Assembly (NCBI GenBank): GCA_964632995.1
Contig: CAZWDL010000057.1
Coordinates: 1 to 44,542 of the forward strand
Length of the DNA stretch: 44,542 nucleotides
Direction of reading: 5' to 3'
Source: CAZWDL01 sp964632995
Lineage (GTDB): Bacteria > Bacteroidota > Bacteroidia > Chitinophagales > Saprospiraceae
Part shown: piece by piece, positions 1 through 9,200 of the stretch
Layout: each line of letters begins with the position of its first letter
How positions within the stretch are numbered: the stretch's first letter is position 1
Translations under genes and position numbers: made by a program
Notes under the pieces: generated by a model
What the model was told of the DNA's origin: nothing
The model's database searches: none
The model's input: only the letters and a program-made list of their open reading frames with translations

Positions 1-1
1 G

Positions 2-694
2 GTCGGCGGCGGCTCCAACCCACTGCCCGGCGAGATCAGCCTGGCCCACAACGGTGTGCTCTTCCTCGATGAGCTGCCGGAATTTCAGCGCTCGGTCCTG
101 GAAGTGCTTCGCCAACCTATGGAGGAGCGCATGGTCACCATCGCCCGCGCCCGCATCACGGTCGACTACCCCGCCAGTTTTATGCTCATCGCCTCCATGA
201 ACCCCTGCCCCTGCGGCTACCACAACCACCCGGAGAAAGACTGCGTCTGCGGGCCGGCCGTCGTCAAGCGCTACCTCAACAAAATCAGCGGCCCCCTGCT
301 GGATCGCATCGACCTGCACGTGGAGGTGACGCCGGTGTCTTACAAGGAATTGTCCAGTAATGAACGCAATGGCGAGTCGAGTCGGGACATCGCGCAGCGC
401 GTCATCCGCGCCCGCCAAATTCAGGCCGAACGCTTCGAACAGCATAAATCGATCTACTGCAACGCCCAAATGCCCAGCCGCATGGTGCGCGAAGTCTGCC
501 ACATCAATCAGCCGGGAAAAGTGCTGGTAGAAAAGGCGATGGAGAAGCTACAGCTCTCGGCCCGCGCTTACGACCGCATCCTCAAGGTGGCTCGCACCTC
601 GGCGGATCTGGCGGGAAGTGAGGAGATCAGGATTGAGGATCTGGCGGAGGCGATACACTTTCGGTCGTTGGATAGGGAAACTTGGGCGGGCTAA
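2..694 (+). CDS. ComM/YifB-family Mg-chelatase-like AAA+ ATPase, C-terminal part (5' end outside window)
   Basis: The reading frame is open from the first bases of the window and ends at a TAA at 692-694, so only about the last 230 residues are present. The visible part holds the Walker B segment (GVLFLDELPEF), sensor-1 region (LIASMNPCPCGY), a cysteine-rich loop (CPCGY...CVCG) and the C-terminal Mg_chelatase_C helical domain with SARAYDRILKVARTSADL. These are hallmarks of YifB/ComM. The family includes the ComM helicase that promotes branch migration during natural transformation; that role is known for relatives and only inferred here. The missing N-terminal part would carry the Lon-like domain and Walker A motif. 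No promoter can be judged. Confidence 0.93.
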   Translation, partial: VGGGSNPLPGEISLAHNGVLFLDELPEFQRSVLEVLRQPMEERMVTIARARITVDYPASFMLIASMNPCPCGYHNHPEKDCVCGPAVVKRYLNKISGPLLDRIDLHVEVTPVSYKELSSNERNGESSRDIAQRVIRARQIQAERFEQHKSIYCNAQMPSRMVREVCHINQPGKVLVEKAMEKLQLSARAYDRILKVARTSADLAGSEEIRIEDLAEAIHFRSLDRETWAG

Positions 695-728
695 GAAACT
701 GAAAGGAGCCGTTCAATATGCCTATCGA

Positions 729-1178
729 TTAGAATGGAATACATTTACCCACTCCAAAAATGGATGGCGAGAACCCCGGGAAACAGCAGAAAACAGCGGC
801 ATAGCAATCGGAATTTTGTTAATTTTGGAACTGTCGGAATATCAGGTAATCGAGCAATCGGTTATTGGGACCGGGTTTGATTTCTGGTTGGGATACAAAG
901 AAAATCCCGAAAATTACGATCCGGATAATTTTTTAAACGCCCGGGTAGAAATTTCAGGAATTAACAATGGAAATCGGGCAGAAATTTTTCGAAGAGGCAG
1001 AGAAAAGATGCGACAGCTCAGCGTTTCGAATCATCTAAAAATCCCGGGTTATGTTATCGTTACCGAATTTAGCGCCCCGATCAGTATTTACATTAGGAAG
1101 CTATGGTCATTACCCATGAAGCTTTTACCGCCCAAAAAGCCGGAGATGCTGAACAATTCAATATCCTCAGATATTTGA
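729..1178 (+). pseudogene. 5'-truncated conserved hypothetical protein remnant
   Basis: Just after the YifB stop, frame 3 encodes a protein-like stretch: GIAIGILLILELSEYQVIEQ, then GTGFDFWLGYKE, then RVEISGI, ending with VIVTEFSAP. I associate this pattern with a small uncharacterised Bacteroidota protein family whose members have about 50 more residues upstream. Here no ATG, and no well-placed GTG or TTG, exists in frame before the conserved part; the frame simply runs back into yifB. I therefore read it as an N-terminally deleted remnant. The last 25 or so residues run through a smaller ORF in another frame (1103-1231). Function is unknown. Alternatively translation could begin at a non-canonical codon, which I consider less likely. 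Confidence 0.5.
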
Positions 1179-1231
1179 GCGTAAGCCTCAAGCTTCCTAA
1201 AAATGAGCGTTTTAACACAAAACGGACATAA
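1103..1231 (+). CDS. Small hypothetical protein (42 aa), partner of the upstream remnant
   Basis: ATG at 1103, TAA at 1229-1231. The peptide starts MVITHEAFTAQKAGDAEQF and ends LPKNERFNTKRT. It overlaps the 3' end of the preceding remnant in a different frame. The composition is protein-like (amphipathic, charged C-terminus), and I have an impression, not verified, that similar peptides starting xxTHEAF follow the same upstream family in other Bacteroidota, which would make this a conserved two-gene unit. No domain is recognisable and the function is unknown. With its partner truncated it may be a surviving relic. A two-gene toxin-antitoxin-like arrangement is one possibility, but the sequence offers no direct evidence for it. 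Confidence 0.45.
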   Translation: MVITHEAFTAQKAGDAEQFNILRYLSVSLKLPKNERFNTKRT

Positions 1232-1243
1232 TATATTAAAAAC

Positions 1244-1774
1244 TCATTTTGCATCAACCCTTTCATACCGAAAAACCTCTTCCTTTTTATTCCCCGCCCC
1301 GTCCTCCAGCAATACATAAATATTCATCTCATCATTACTCACCTGTTCAAAAGTAAACCCGTCGAAGAACACTTTGCCCGGCGAAACTTTCACCAGCGGA
1401 AAGTCCATCGTCTCCTCTTTCTCCTCCCATCCCTTCAGATCGCCGTGAAAGTGTTTCAAGCGCAGCATTAAAGTGCCCTGCTCCTCGGTCAGGGTGACGA
1501 TTTCGTAGAAGCGCACCTGGCCCTCGACCACAAGTTTAAAAGCGCACATCATGGAATTGCCCAGCGGTGGGCTCCAGATTTCTTCGGTAATGCCGCCGAA
1601 GGCTTCTCCGCGCCAGTGCCCCTGTATCCAGGCGACGTCGGAAAGGGTGGCGGTGGGGGAAGATTGGGAACTGTCGAGGTGCATCAAATTGGGATACTCA
1701 CTATCGGACTGGGCGGAGAGGTCGAGGGCCAGGAATAAGAGGATGGCCAGACTCAAAAGATAATTGTTCTTCAT
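1244..1774 (-). CDS. DUF6265 family secreted protein
   Basis: This 176-residue protein has a clear N-terminal signal peptide (MKNNYLLSLAILLFLALDLSAQ, residues 1-22). It is followed by the signature of DUF6265: WIQGHWRG, GGITEEIWSPPLGNSMM, FYEIVTL and LKHFHGDLKGWEEK. The domain is a lipocalin-like beta-barrel fold by family description, with no established reaction. The protein is predicted to be exported to the periplasm. It stands alone: its 3' end converges on the small ORF at 1103-1231, and the next gene upstream runs the other way. The length is normal for the family. Function is unknown. Confidence 0.8.
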   Translation of the reverse strand: MKNNYLLSLAILLFLALDLSAQSDSEYPNLMHLDSSQSSPTATLSDVAWIQGHWRGEAFGGITEEIWSPPLGNSMMCAFKLVVEGQVRFYEIVTLTEEQGTLMLRLKHFHGDLKGWEEKEETMDFPLVKVSPGKVFFDGFTFEQVSNDEMNIYVLLEDGAGNKKEEVFRYERVDAK

Positions 1775-2041
1775 CGGGAAAGGTTTTTAGAAGCAGCTAA
1801 GATGCCGGCTTTGGGTGATCAATATCGAAAGATATCCGTTTCAGGCAATTTTTTCAAGTTTACCGGATGTCTTGGTATAAAGTTTCAAAGGTCCCCAATC
1901 ATCAAAAGTTGGTTCGTCATTACAACCGCGTGCTTTTCGTAGCGCCACATCTGGTCGTCGAACCGGGCCTACGACAGCGCCTGATTACCCAACATTTACG
2001 CTGCTATCGCCTTATGAATAGGAAAAGGTTTCTCTTTCCCT

Positions 2042-3526
2042 ATGGCGACAGAAGATTCACAATCCGGAAAACTGGAACGCACGCTCGGTCTGCCGGCGGC
2101 GCTGGCAATTGGTGTAGGTACTATGGTGGGGGCAGGTATCTTTGTTTTTCCGGGGATTGCGGCCGGCGATGCCGGGCCGGCGGCTATGGTTTCCTTTGCG
2201 CTGGCCGGCGGTATAGCGATGCTGGTGGCGATGTCGACGGCCGAATTGGCCACCGCCATGCCGGAAAGTGGGGGTGGGTATTATTTCATTTCCCGCAGCT
2301 TCGGACCTATGGTGGGCATGATCGTTGGGGTAGGGCAGTGGCTGGGGCTCATATTTGCCAGCTCATTTTACCTGGCCGGCTTCGCGAAGTACGTCGTACA
2401 GCTGCTGAGTGAAATTGGCTTGACCATCGGCGATCCGGAGGTGCTTATCGGGCTGGCTTCTGCGCTGTTATTAACTGTAATCAATCTGCTGGGGACCAAA
2501 CACGCGGGCCGGCTTCAAAACCAGATTGTAGTATTCCTGGCGAGTATGTTGGCGCTGTTGTTCTTATACGGCCTGCTGAATGCCTTCGGCTTGGTAGGCT
2601 CCGTACAGCTTCCCGGCGCCTTTGCCCCCAAAGGTGTTTTCCCCATTTTTTCGACGACTGCGCTGATCTTCACTTCTTATTTGGGCTTTGTACAGATTGC
2701 TACGGTGGCAGGAGAGATTAAAGAACCGCACCGCAACTTGCCCCGTGCCCTCATGGGAAGTGTACTCATCGTAGCAGTGCTCTACATATTGGCGCTCTTT
2801 GTGAGTACGAGCATCCTTTCTCCCGAACGCCTGGCCGGGCTGGGGGAGACGGCGATGGTGGAAGTCGGCCGCACATTGGTCGGGCCCGCCGGTGGTCTGA
2901 TCATTACCGCGGCAGGCTTGCTGGCCACCTTATCGAGCGCCAACGCTTCCATCCTCAGCTCTTCGCGGGCCGTGTACGCACTGAGCCGGGACGGGATGCT
3001 GCCTCCCGCGATCAGCAGGGTCAATGAGCAATTCGGAACGCCTCATATTGCGCTGCTGGCAGTAGGATTGCCCATCGCCGGGCTGACCCTGCTCAGCCGG
3101 ATAGAAGTGCTGGCGGAAGTAGCCTCACTGCTTCATCTGGTCATCTACGGGCTGATTTGCGTGGCCTTGTTCGTTTTACGCCGCCGTCGCCCACTGTGGT
3201 ATGCGCCTACCTTCCGTGCGCCAGGCGGACAGATCGTTGCAGTACTCGGGGCCCTGGCCAGTTTCGGGCTGATTGCCCTGATGGAGCCCTTGTCGCTGAT
3301 CATCGGCGGAGGTGTGCTGCTCCTGTCGCTGGCCTGGTATCTGCTCTATGCCCGGGGTCAGGCACTGGCAGCCCCGGAACCTCCTCATATACTGCCTTCT
3401 CTCCGGGAACCCCGCGTACTGATGCCCGTAGAAGTTTCCGAAGCTTCTTACCCGCCTCATCAGCTGCTTCGGGCATTTCGCGGACTCAAATTGTTTATTC
3501 TCGGATGTGAACTACCCACCTGCTGA
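2042..3526 (+). CDS. APC-family amino acid permease, separated from its Usp domains by an insertion
   Basis: Encodes 494 residues. The N-terminal consensus GVGTMVGAGIFVFPG and about 12 hydrophobic segments identify an amino acid-polyamine-organocation (APC) transporter of the inner membrane; the substrate cannot be told. After the last membrane segment (around residue 445) the frame enters the start of a universal-stress-like domain (REPRVLMPVEVSEASYPPH) and then reads into inserted DNA, giving the foreign tail CELPTC and a stop. The rest of the Usp region continues in the same frame at 3785. APC permeases with C-terminal Usp domains are a known architecture, and the parent protein would be about 695 residues. 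All transmembrane segments remain, so the truncated permease may still work but would have lost its cytoplasmic nucleotide-binding regulatory part. Confidence 0.85.
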   Translation: MATEDSQSGKLERTLGLPAALAIGVGTMVGAGIFVFPGIAAGDAGPAAMVSFALAGGIAMLVAMSTAELATAMPESGGGYYFISRSFGPMVGMIVGVGQWLGLIFASSFYLAGFAKYVVQLLSEIGLTIGDPEVLIGLASALLLTVINLLGTKHAGRLQNQIVVFLASMLALLFLYGLLNAFGLVGSVQLPGAFAPKGVFPIFSTTALIFTSYLGFVQIATVAGEIKEPHRNLPRALMGSVLIVAVLYILALFVSTSILSPERLAGLGETAMVEVGRTLVGPAGGLIITAAGLLATLSSANASILSSSRAVYALSRDGMLPPAISRVNEQFGTPHIALLAVGLPIAGLTLLSRIEVLAEVASLLHLVIYGLICVALFVLRRRRPLWYAPTFRAPGGQIVAVLGALASFGLIALMEPLSLIIGGGVLLLSLAWYLLYARGQALAAPEPPHILPSLREPRVLMPVEVSEASYPPHQLLRAFRGLKLFILGCELPTC

Positions 3527-3787
3527 AGACAGGTGGGCTTCGGGCTTCCCGGAGAATAGCTCACTGCTCAAAACCTGCCTGAAGACAGGTAGTCGAGTTA
3601 GGAGTCTTACGTTCTCTCCACCCGTGTACTCGCTAGTCCCTAACGAGGTTTTTATGTCTTTTACTGACACTACAAATATGCACAAAATATTTTAAAAATG
3701 CAATCTTTTGAAACAAAAATTTTCAAAACACATTCGCTTTCATCCCATTGGTCTTCAGCCAATGGGTTTTACGCTCAATTATATAAA
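3507..3787 (+). mobile_element. Non-autonomous IS200/IS605-like hairpin element (MITE) inside the APC-Usp gene
   Basis: About 280 bp that belong to neither half of the interrupted gene. The left end has a perfect hairpin at 3515-3537 (stem CCCACCTG/CAGGTGGG, loop CTGAAGA) and a smaller one at 3573-3590 (stem ACCTG/CAGGT, same loop). The right end has a perfect hairpin at 3744-3766 (stem CCCATTGG/CCAATGGG, loop TCTTCAG, the reverse complement). Bases 3710-3787 are repeated, with changes, at 17776-17857 and in reverse at 44491-44542. Subterminal hairpins without terminal inverted repeats or evident target duplication are typical of IS200/IS605 elements. No tnpA or tnpB is encoded, so it would need a transposase in trans. 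The ends are uncertain by a few bases. Flanking reading frames match, so the insertion or its excision footprint is a multiple of three. Confidence 0.8.
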
Positions 3788-4408
3788 AAAGTTCCGGAAC
3801 AGACCAGCCCCAAACAGGCGCGCGAGGAATCCGGTGGTGAAGAACAGGAAGTGCTGGATAAGGTAGCGTCCAGGGTAGCTGCCGAACGTATCGATGTAAC
3901 GAGCCGGTTGGTTTATACCCCGGATCTATCAGAAACCCTGGACAACTACGCTGAGGACAACCAAAGCCAGGCTATCCTCACGCCTGCCCCTGTAGAGTCT
4001 CTGGAAAGATTACTGGTGCCCATCTATCACTCCGATCAGGTGAACCTGCGGTTGACGACCATCCTGCGCGACCTCGCCCTGTCGAGCGGGCTGCCCGTAA
4101 CCCTCCTGGTTTTGGAAAGCAGGGAGCCTGAATCTGAGCAGGAGACGGAGCTGGAAGCCCTGCAACGGTTAGCCATACAGCAGCTGCTGCGGACAGGACT
4201 GTCTCAGGACCAAATACGCTCCAACCGGGTAGATGTGGCCGACCTCGCCGACGCCATCGAACAGGTGGCGGGTGAAAAAGACCTGGTCATCCTCAGCGAA
4301 TTCGAATCGGATGCCCGCCAGAAGTTATTTACCACCTTGCTGGGAGAGATCCGTGAATCCATGCCTTGTTCGACCTTGGTTATTCTTCGAAAGAGAAGGG
4401 AAGACTGA
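3785..4408 (+). pseudogene. Detached C-terminal universal-stress-like (Usp) domains of the APC-Usp fusion
   Basis: From 3785 (KKVPEQTSPKQAREESG) the frame continues the gene broken at about 3508. It contains the rest of a first Usp-like domain and a second one beginning ERLLVPIYHSDQ, with a typical beta-strand start and a C-terminal STLVILRKRR strand. Usp domains bind nucleotides or act as regulators; when fused to APC permeases they lie in the cytoplasm. An ATG at 3698 inside the inserted element is in frame and could allow separate translation with 29 foreign residues at the front. Whether it is expressed is unknown. The two pieces together reconstruct one uninterrupted protein with no other lesion, so the insertion looks recent. 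Confidence 0.7.
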
Positions 4409-4426
4409 GTAAGGGCGGTTAAGCAC

Positions 4427-5101
4427 TCAATCACTATTCCTGCCCTCCACAATCAGCACAATTTCACCCCGCACCTTGGCTTGTGCATCGTAGTGTGCAA
4501 TCAGCGCTTCCAGGGTACCCGTACGTACCTCTTCGTGTATTTTGCTCAGCTCGCGGGCGACGCTGGCTGTCCGGCCCGCGCCGCAATGCTCGGCAAGTTG
4601 TTTGAGGCACTTTACCAGGCGATAAGGCGATTCGAAAAGCACGAAGGTGTAGGGCAGGCCGGCGAGCCATTCCAGGCGTGTCTTCCTTCCTTTTTTATGG
4701 GGTAAGAAGCCTTCGAAAAAAAAGCGGTCGCTAGGCAAACCGGAAGCGACCAGCGCGGGTACGAAGGAAGTGGGCCCGGGGAGTACACTTACCGGAATAT
4801 CGTGGCGGCGGCATTCGCGCACCAGGTAAAAGCCGGGATCGGAAATACCCGGAGTACCGGCATCAGTGATCAGCGCCATCGTCGCGCCCTGCTGCAGTTG
4901 GTCGACCAGCCCAGGCGTGACGGCGTGCTCATTGTGTGCGTGGTAAGGCCTCATCGACTGGTCTATGTCGTAATGATCGAGTAGCTTTTTGGAATTGCGG
5001 GTGTCCTCTGCCAGTATCAGATCCGCCTCTTTCAGAATGCGTACGGCCCGGTACGTCATGTCTTCCAGGTTGCCGATGGGAGTAGGGACGAGGTAGAGCA
5101 T
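4427..5101 (-). CDS. rsmI: 16S rRNA (cytidine-1402-2'-O)-methyltransferase RsmI
   Basis: A 224-residue protein with the tetrapyrrole-methylase fold. It starts MLYLVPTPIGNLEDMTYRAV (glycine-rich SAM site, residues 7-12) and contains LAEDTRNSKKLL, the DAGTPGISDPG loop (80-90), VLPGPTSFVPALVASGLP and FFEGFLPHKKGRK, all diagnostic of RsmI. The family 2'-O-methylates C1402 of 16S rRNA in the ribosomal decoding centre. At 224 residues it lacks the C-terminal extension of longer RsmI proteins such as the roughly 286-residue E. coli enzyme. It lies downstream of pssA on the same strand (gap 115 bp) and converges with the interrupted APC-Usp gene, 18 bp away. Confidence 0.95.
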   Translation of the reverse strand: MLYLVPTPIGNLEDMTYRAVRILKEADLILAEDTRNSKKLLDHYDIDQSMRPYHAHNEHAVTPGLVDQLQQGATMALITDAGTPGISDPGFYLVRECRRHDIPVSVLPGPTSFVPALVASGLPSDRFFFEGFLPHKKGRKTRLEWLAGLPYTFVLFESPYRLVKCLKQLAEHCGAGRTASVARELSKIHEEVRTGTLEALIAHYDAQAKVRGEIVLIVEGRNSD

Positions 5102-5216
5102 AGAGAGAAGATTTGGTGGGTTTGTGGTAGGTAGCTGAGCCGTTGATTATCGATAGTATTAGTTGCTTACTTTACTTGGTTTCGCTCGTCATCTTCGTTA
5201 CTTTTGGTCCATATAT

Positions 5217-5933
5217 TCAGGGTTCGGAGGCGCCCAGCAGGTATTGCGCTAGCGAGATCAGAATGTACAGGACGATAGTCAGCGAAAGCGCGGCTTCCCG
5301 CAAAAAGATGAGCAGCAGCAGCGCCGTGGCGGCGAAGATAAACTTTATCTCGTTGCCGGTCCACCGGAAGGATTTGATCTTGAGGTTAAACATCGGCAGC
5401 TCGGCCACCAGGATGAAGGAAAGGAAGACGACGCAGCCATACAGAAAAACAGGATGTATGATCCAGCCGGCCAGGCCGAAGGAGTCAAAGTGGTAAATGA
5501 GTAATAACCCAACGGTAAACAGACAGGCAGAGGGCGTGGGCAATCCGATGAAATAATCGGTTTGACGACTGTCGATGTTGAATTTGGCCAGGCGGAGGGC
5601 AGAGAACAAGGTGACGGTGAAGGCGGGTATCCCTGCCTGGAAAAGACCTGGATAGGTGGCCTCGCCGGTCCAGCCGATCAGCAGGAGAACATAGAGAATC
5701 ACGCCGGGCAGAAATCCGAAGGAAATCACATCGGCCAGCGAATCCAGCTGTTTGCCCAGGGGAGAATGTACCCCGAGGCGGCGGGCAATAGTGCCGTCAA
5801 AGTAGTCGGCGAATATGGCGGCGAAGAAAAACCAGAAACCGTTGATAAACTGCCCGTTGAAAACGCTGACAATCGCGCAGCAGCCAAAGAGTAGGTTGAG
5901 TAAAGTGACGGCATTGGGAATATGTTGCTTCAT
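5217..5933 (-). CDS. pssA: CDP-alcohol phosphatidyltransferase, probably phosphatidylserine synthase
   Basis: This 238-residue membrane protein has the complete CDP-alcohol phosphotransferase motif: DG at 46-47, AR at 50-51, G60, D64 and D68. The start KQHIPNAVTLLNLLFGC matches Bacteroidota PssA, which makes phosphatidylserine from CDP-diacylglycerol and serine, the route to phosphatidylethanolamine. Several hydrophobic segments span the whole length. I chose the ATG at 5933 over an upstream in-frame codon at 6008 because family members begin here, and because a TACCTTTG promoter element at 5975-5982 would lie inside the longer frame. It is divergent from the large adhesin-like gene and upstream of rsmI on the same strand. 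Confidence 0.92.
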   Translation of the reverse strand: MKQHIPNAVTLLNLLFGCCAIVSVFNGQFINGFWFFFAAIFADYFDGTIARRLGVHSPLGKQLDSLADVISFGFLPGVILYVLLLIGWTGEATYPGLFQAGIPAFTVTLFSALRLAKFNIDSRQTDYFIGLPTPSACLFTVGLLLIYHFDSFGLAGWIIHPVFLYGCVVFLSFILVAELPMFNLKIKSFRWTGNEIKFIFAATALLLLIFLREAALSLTIVLYILISLAQYLLGASEP

Positions 5934-5974
5934 AAACCAACCTTGGGCAATGATCGGAGTGTCTTGTTGTATAG

Positions 5975-5982
5975 CAAAGGTA
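5975..5982 (-). promoter_or_regulatory. Bacteroidota -7 element for pssA
   Basis: On the minus strand this reads TACCTTTG, a match to the Bacteroidota TAnnTTTG consensus, about 40 bp before the pssA ATG. No good TTG -33 box is present at the usual spacing, so the call rests on the -7 box alone. It supports the shorter pssA start. Confidence 0.45.
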
Positions 5983-6241
5983 AACTTTTTTCCGTCAAGC
6001 CCTGACATAGCGTCAAACAGAAAACATTTTTCGCTTTCGCAAACTTTCTATTGGGAGTGCAGCACTTTAAAGTAAATGAAAATCGTTATTATTGCTATCC
6101 TGATTCCCGTAAGGTTAATAGCACCTATCCTCTTATATTCAACTTATTCAAGACGACCGCACCTTTAGAACACACATTTTTTTAAGAACCGGTTCACTTC
6201 GGTGCCCGAGCACCTGTTCCGGTATTTTGATTGTGAGAAAA
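5983..6241. other. Divergent intergenic region between pssA and the SprB-repeat gene
   Basis: Together with the pssA leader the non-coding gap is about 308 bp. Apart from the pssA -7 element I see only a weak small hairpin near 6201-6214 (GGTGC/GCACC). No convincing promoter for the rightward gene and no RNA gene were found. Confidence 0.4.
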
Positions 6242-9200
6242 ATGACTGAAACCATGCGCGTATCATTTTTGACGATTTTTTTCTTTTGCGGTGCACTGGC
6301 GGGAGGACTGGCGCAACCGGCTAATGATGACTGTGAGAACGCGATCGCTATCGATGACCCGGAGCGATATTGCTCCGATATAGCCGCCTTCACCACACAG
6401 GGCGCTACGCCTTCTTCCTACGGACCGGCAGACTGTTTTCCCAGCGCTGCGAACGATGTTTGGTTCACTTTCATTCCGACCAAGACTACCGTTACCATTA
6501 CGGTCATTGGCGATGAGCGGGAACTCAGCGGCGGCACCCTTCGCCTTCCCGAAGTGGCCTTGTATTCCGGTAGCTGTGGGGGCGTCATCGAACAACTTCG
6601 CTGTGGCATTGATGAGACCGGCAATAATATTACTGAAATTACGCGGGGCGGCCTCACGGTAGGTATCCCCCATTTAATTCGCATACAGGGACGGAATAAC
6701 ACAGGAACTTTTCAACTCTGCATCAATAACTTCAATCCTCCCATAGAACCGGGACAGGACTGTTTCTCCGCCGGCGTACTTTGTAATAAAGAGCCTTTCA
6801 ACGTAGAAAGTGTATTTGGAGCGGGAGATGATCCTACCGAGCTGCAGGATGCCCCCTGTTTCCAAAATGCAGCGGGGCAGTATGAGTCCAGTTCTGTATG
6901 GTTTTCCTGGACAGCGGCGAACACCGGAACCCTTACTTTTACCCTCACCCCCAATAACGCCTCTGATGACCTGGATTTCGTGGTCTACGAATTACCCAGC
7001 GGACCTCGGAACTGCGGAGATAAAATAGTGATACGCTGCATGGCTTCCGGCGCCACCTTAGGCAATCCGGGACGAGGCTCCTGTACCGGTGCAACGGGCC
7101 TGAATAACGATTCGGAAGATATTGGAGAGCCGGCGGGATGCGACGATCCCCGACAGGATAACTTCCTGGCGCCGCTGCAGATGGAGGAAGGAAAAAGCTA
7201 TGCCCTGGTCGTCAATAACTTCACTGATTCCCGCAACGGCTTCGGCATCGAGTTTGGCGGCAGCGGCGAATTCCTTGGGCCCCAGGCTGATTTTACCACC
7301 GATGAGCCCGATCAGACGATATGCGTGGGAGAGGAGATCACCTTCACCGATGCTTCCTCCTTCGCCCTGGGGGCAATAAGCAGCTGGACCTGGAGCTTCG
7401 GGCCCGATGCCAGCACCGCTACTTTAGAAGGACAGGGGCCGCATACGATTTCCTACAGCAGCGCCGGCCTCAAGTCTATCGTCCTTACGGTGGAAAGCGA
7501 TCAGGGGTGTATCGTTACGGAAATCGGTACCGTGCTCGTCGAATGCTGCGGTGATCACTTCAGCATCGATGGTAATATCTCCAACCTTCAATGCCCGGAT
7601 GACAATACGGGAGAGATCGACCTCAGCGTCACTAACCCTTATGGGCCCTATGAATTTCAGTGGACCGGTGGGCGACAGACGCGCAGGATCGACAGGTTGG
7701 AAAGGGGCGAATACGTGGTCACTATCTCAGATATGGCCGGTTGCGATACTACCCTGACTTTCGAAGTGGAAAGCCCGGACACCTTCGACGTGGATACGCT
7801 CATCACTATGCCTACCTGTAACGGCGGCACTGATGGCGCGGTAACCCTGCAGGTGGAAGGCGGCACCGGCCCCTATGAATTCGATTGGGAAAATACCGGC
7901 TTCGACCCGGATAATAGCCTGAACGACCTTTCCGTCGGCGATTACGCCGTGGCCATCCGCGATGCGAACAATTGCCGGATCGACCTGACCATTCCGGTCC
8001 GCGAGCTGCAGCTCGTGCTTGACCCAATGGTGGAAGCGATCGACTCTCCCACCTGCAACGGCTTTTCGGATGGCTCTATCGTCGTGGAAATCGCCAACGG
8101 CCTCGGTCCTTTTGAGTACGACTGGAACGACGGCCGGGGTTTCCAGGATGAAAACTCCCTGACCGGAATCGCGGAGGGGGTCTACGAAGTGGAAGTGCGC
8201 GACGCTAATCTTTGCCGGGGAAACTTCGTCTTTAATATGGACGATCCGCCGGCACTGAGCCTGGACTTTGACCCGATGGACGCCAGCTGTAGCGGCATCA
8301 ACGACGGCGAGGCAGCGGCCGTAGTAGGCGGTGGGGTAGGGGGCTATGCCTATCAGTGGAGCAATAACCGGCAGGATTCCGTCATCACTGACCTGACTGC
8401 CGGCGCCTACTCTGTAACCGTTACCGACGCCAACGGCTGTGAGATCGAGGGGCAGGTGAGCATCGATGAGCCCATCTCTGTCGGCATCGAAGTGCTCGGC
8501 GTTGTCGACGTCATCTGTAACGGTGAAAGTACGGGCAGCGTAACCGTAGCAGGCAACGGCGGCAACCAACCTTTCGAATACAGCGTAGACGGAGTCAGTT
8601 TTCAGTCCAGCGGCTCTTTCGGCAATCTCCCCGCCGGCGATTATACCTTTACGGTGCAGGATGCCAGAGGCTGCAGCGAAACGACCCAGGCCTCCATCAC
8701 CGAACCCGAAGCCCTCATCGTTGATGCGGGAGAGGATCAGACTATACAGCTGGGCTCGAATACCCGCCTGCGGGCGCTCTCCAACGGAACCGGCGTCAGC
8801 TTCCAGTGGTCGCCCGGCGGATCCCTAAGCTGTACCAACTGCCCCAATCCTTCCGCAGGGCCGATAGAGGAAACCGTCTATGTGGTCACGGCTATGGATG
8901 AAAAAAACTGTACCGCTACCGACTCCCTCACCATCTTCATCGACCCTAACCGGCCGGTCTATATCCCCAATGCCTTCACCCCTGACGGCGACGGCGTCAA
9001 CGATTACTTCACGCTGTTCGGCGGCTCCGCCGTCGGGGAAATACAACGACTGCAGGTTTTTGACCGCTGGGGTGAACTGATCTACGAAGGGGAGAATATT
9101 CCTGCAAATGTGGAATCCGCCGGATGGGACGGCACCTTCCGCGGGCAGGAGATGAACAACGGCGTCTTCGTCTACTTCTTTGAAGTGAAGTTCATTGACG

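Noticed and set aside
1867..2412. A 181-codon plus-strand frame upstream of and overlapping the permease
   Set aside because: Most of it overlaps the first 120 codons of the permease in another frame and becomes Arg/Gly/Cys-rich, typical of out-of-frame reading.
7727..8569. A 280-codon minus-strand frame inside the SprB-repeat gene
   Set aside because: Antisense shadow of the repeated coding DNA.
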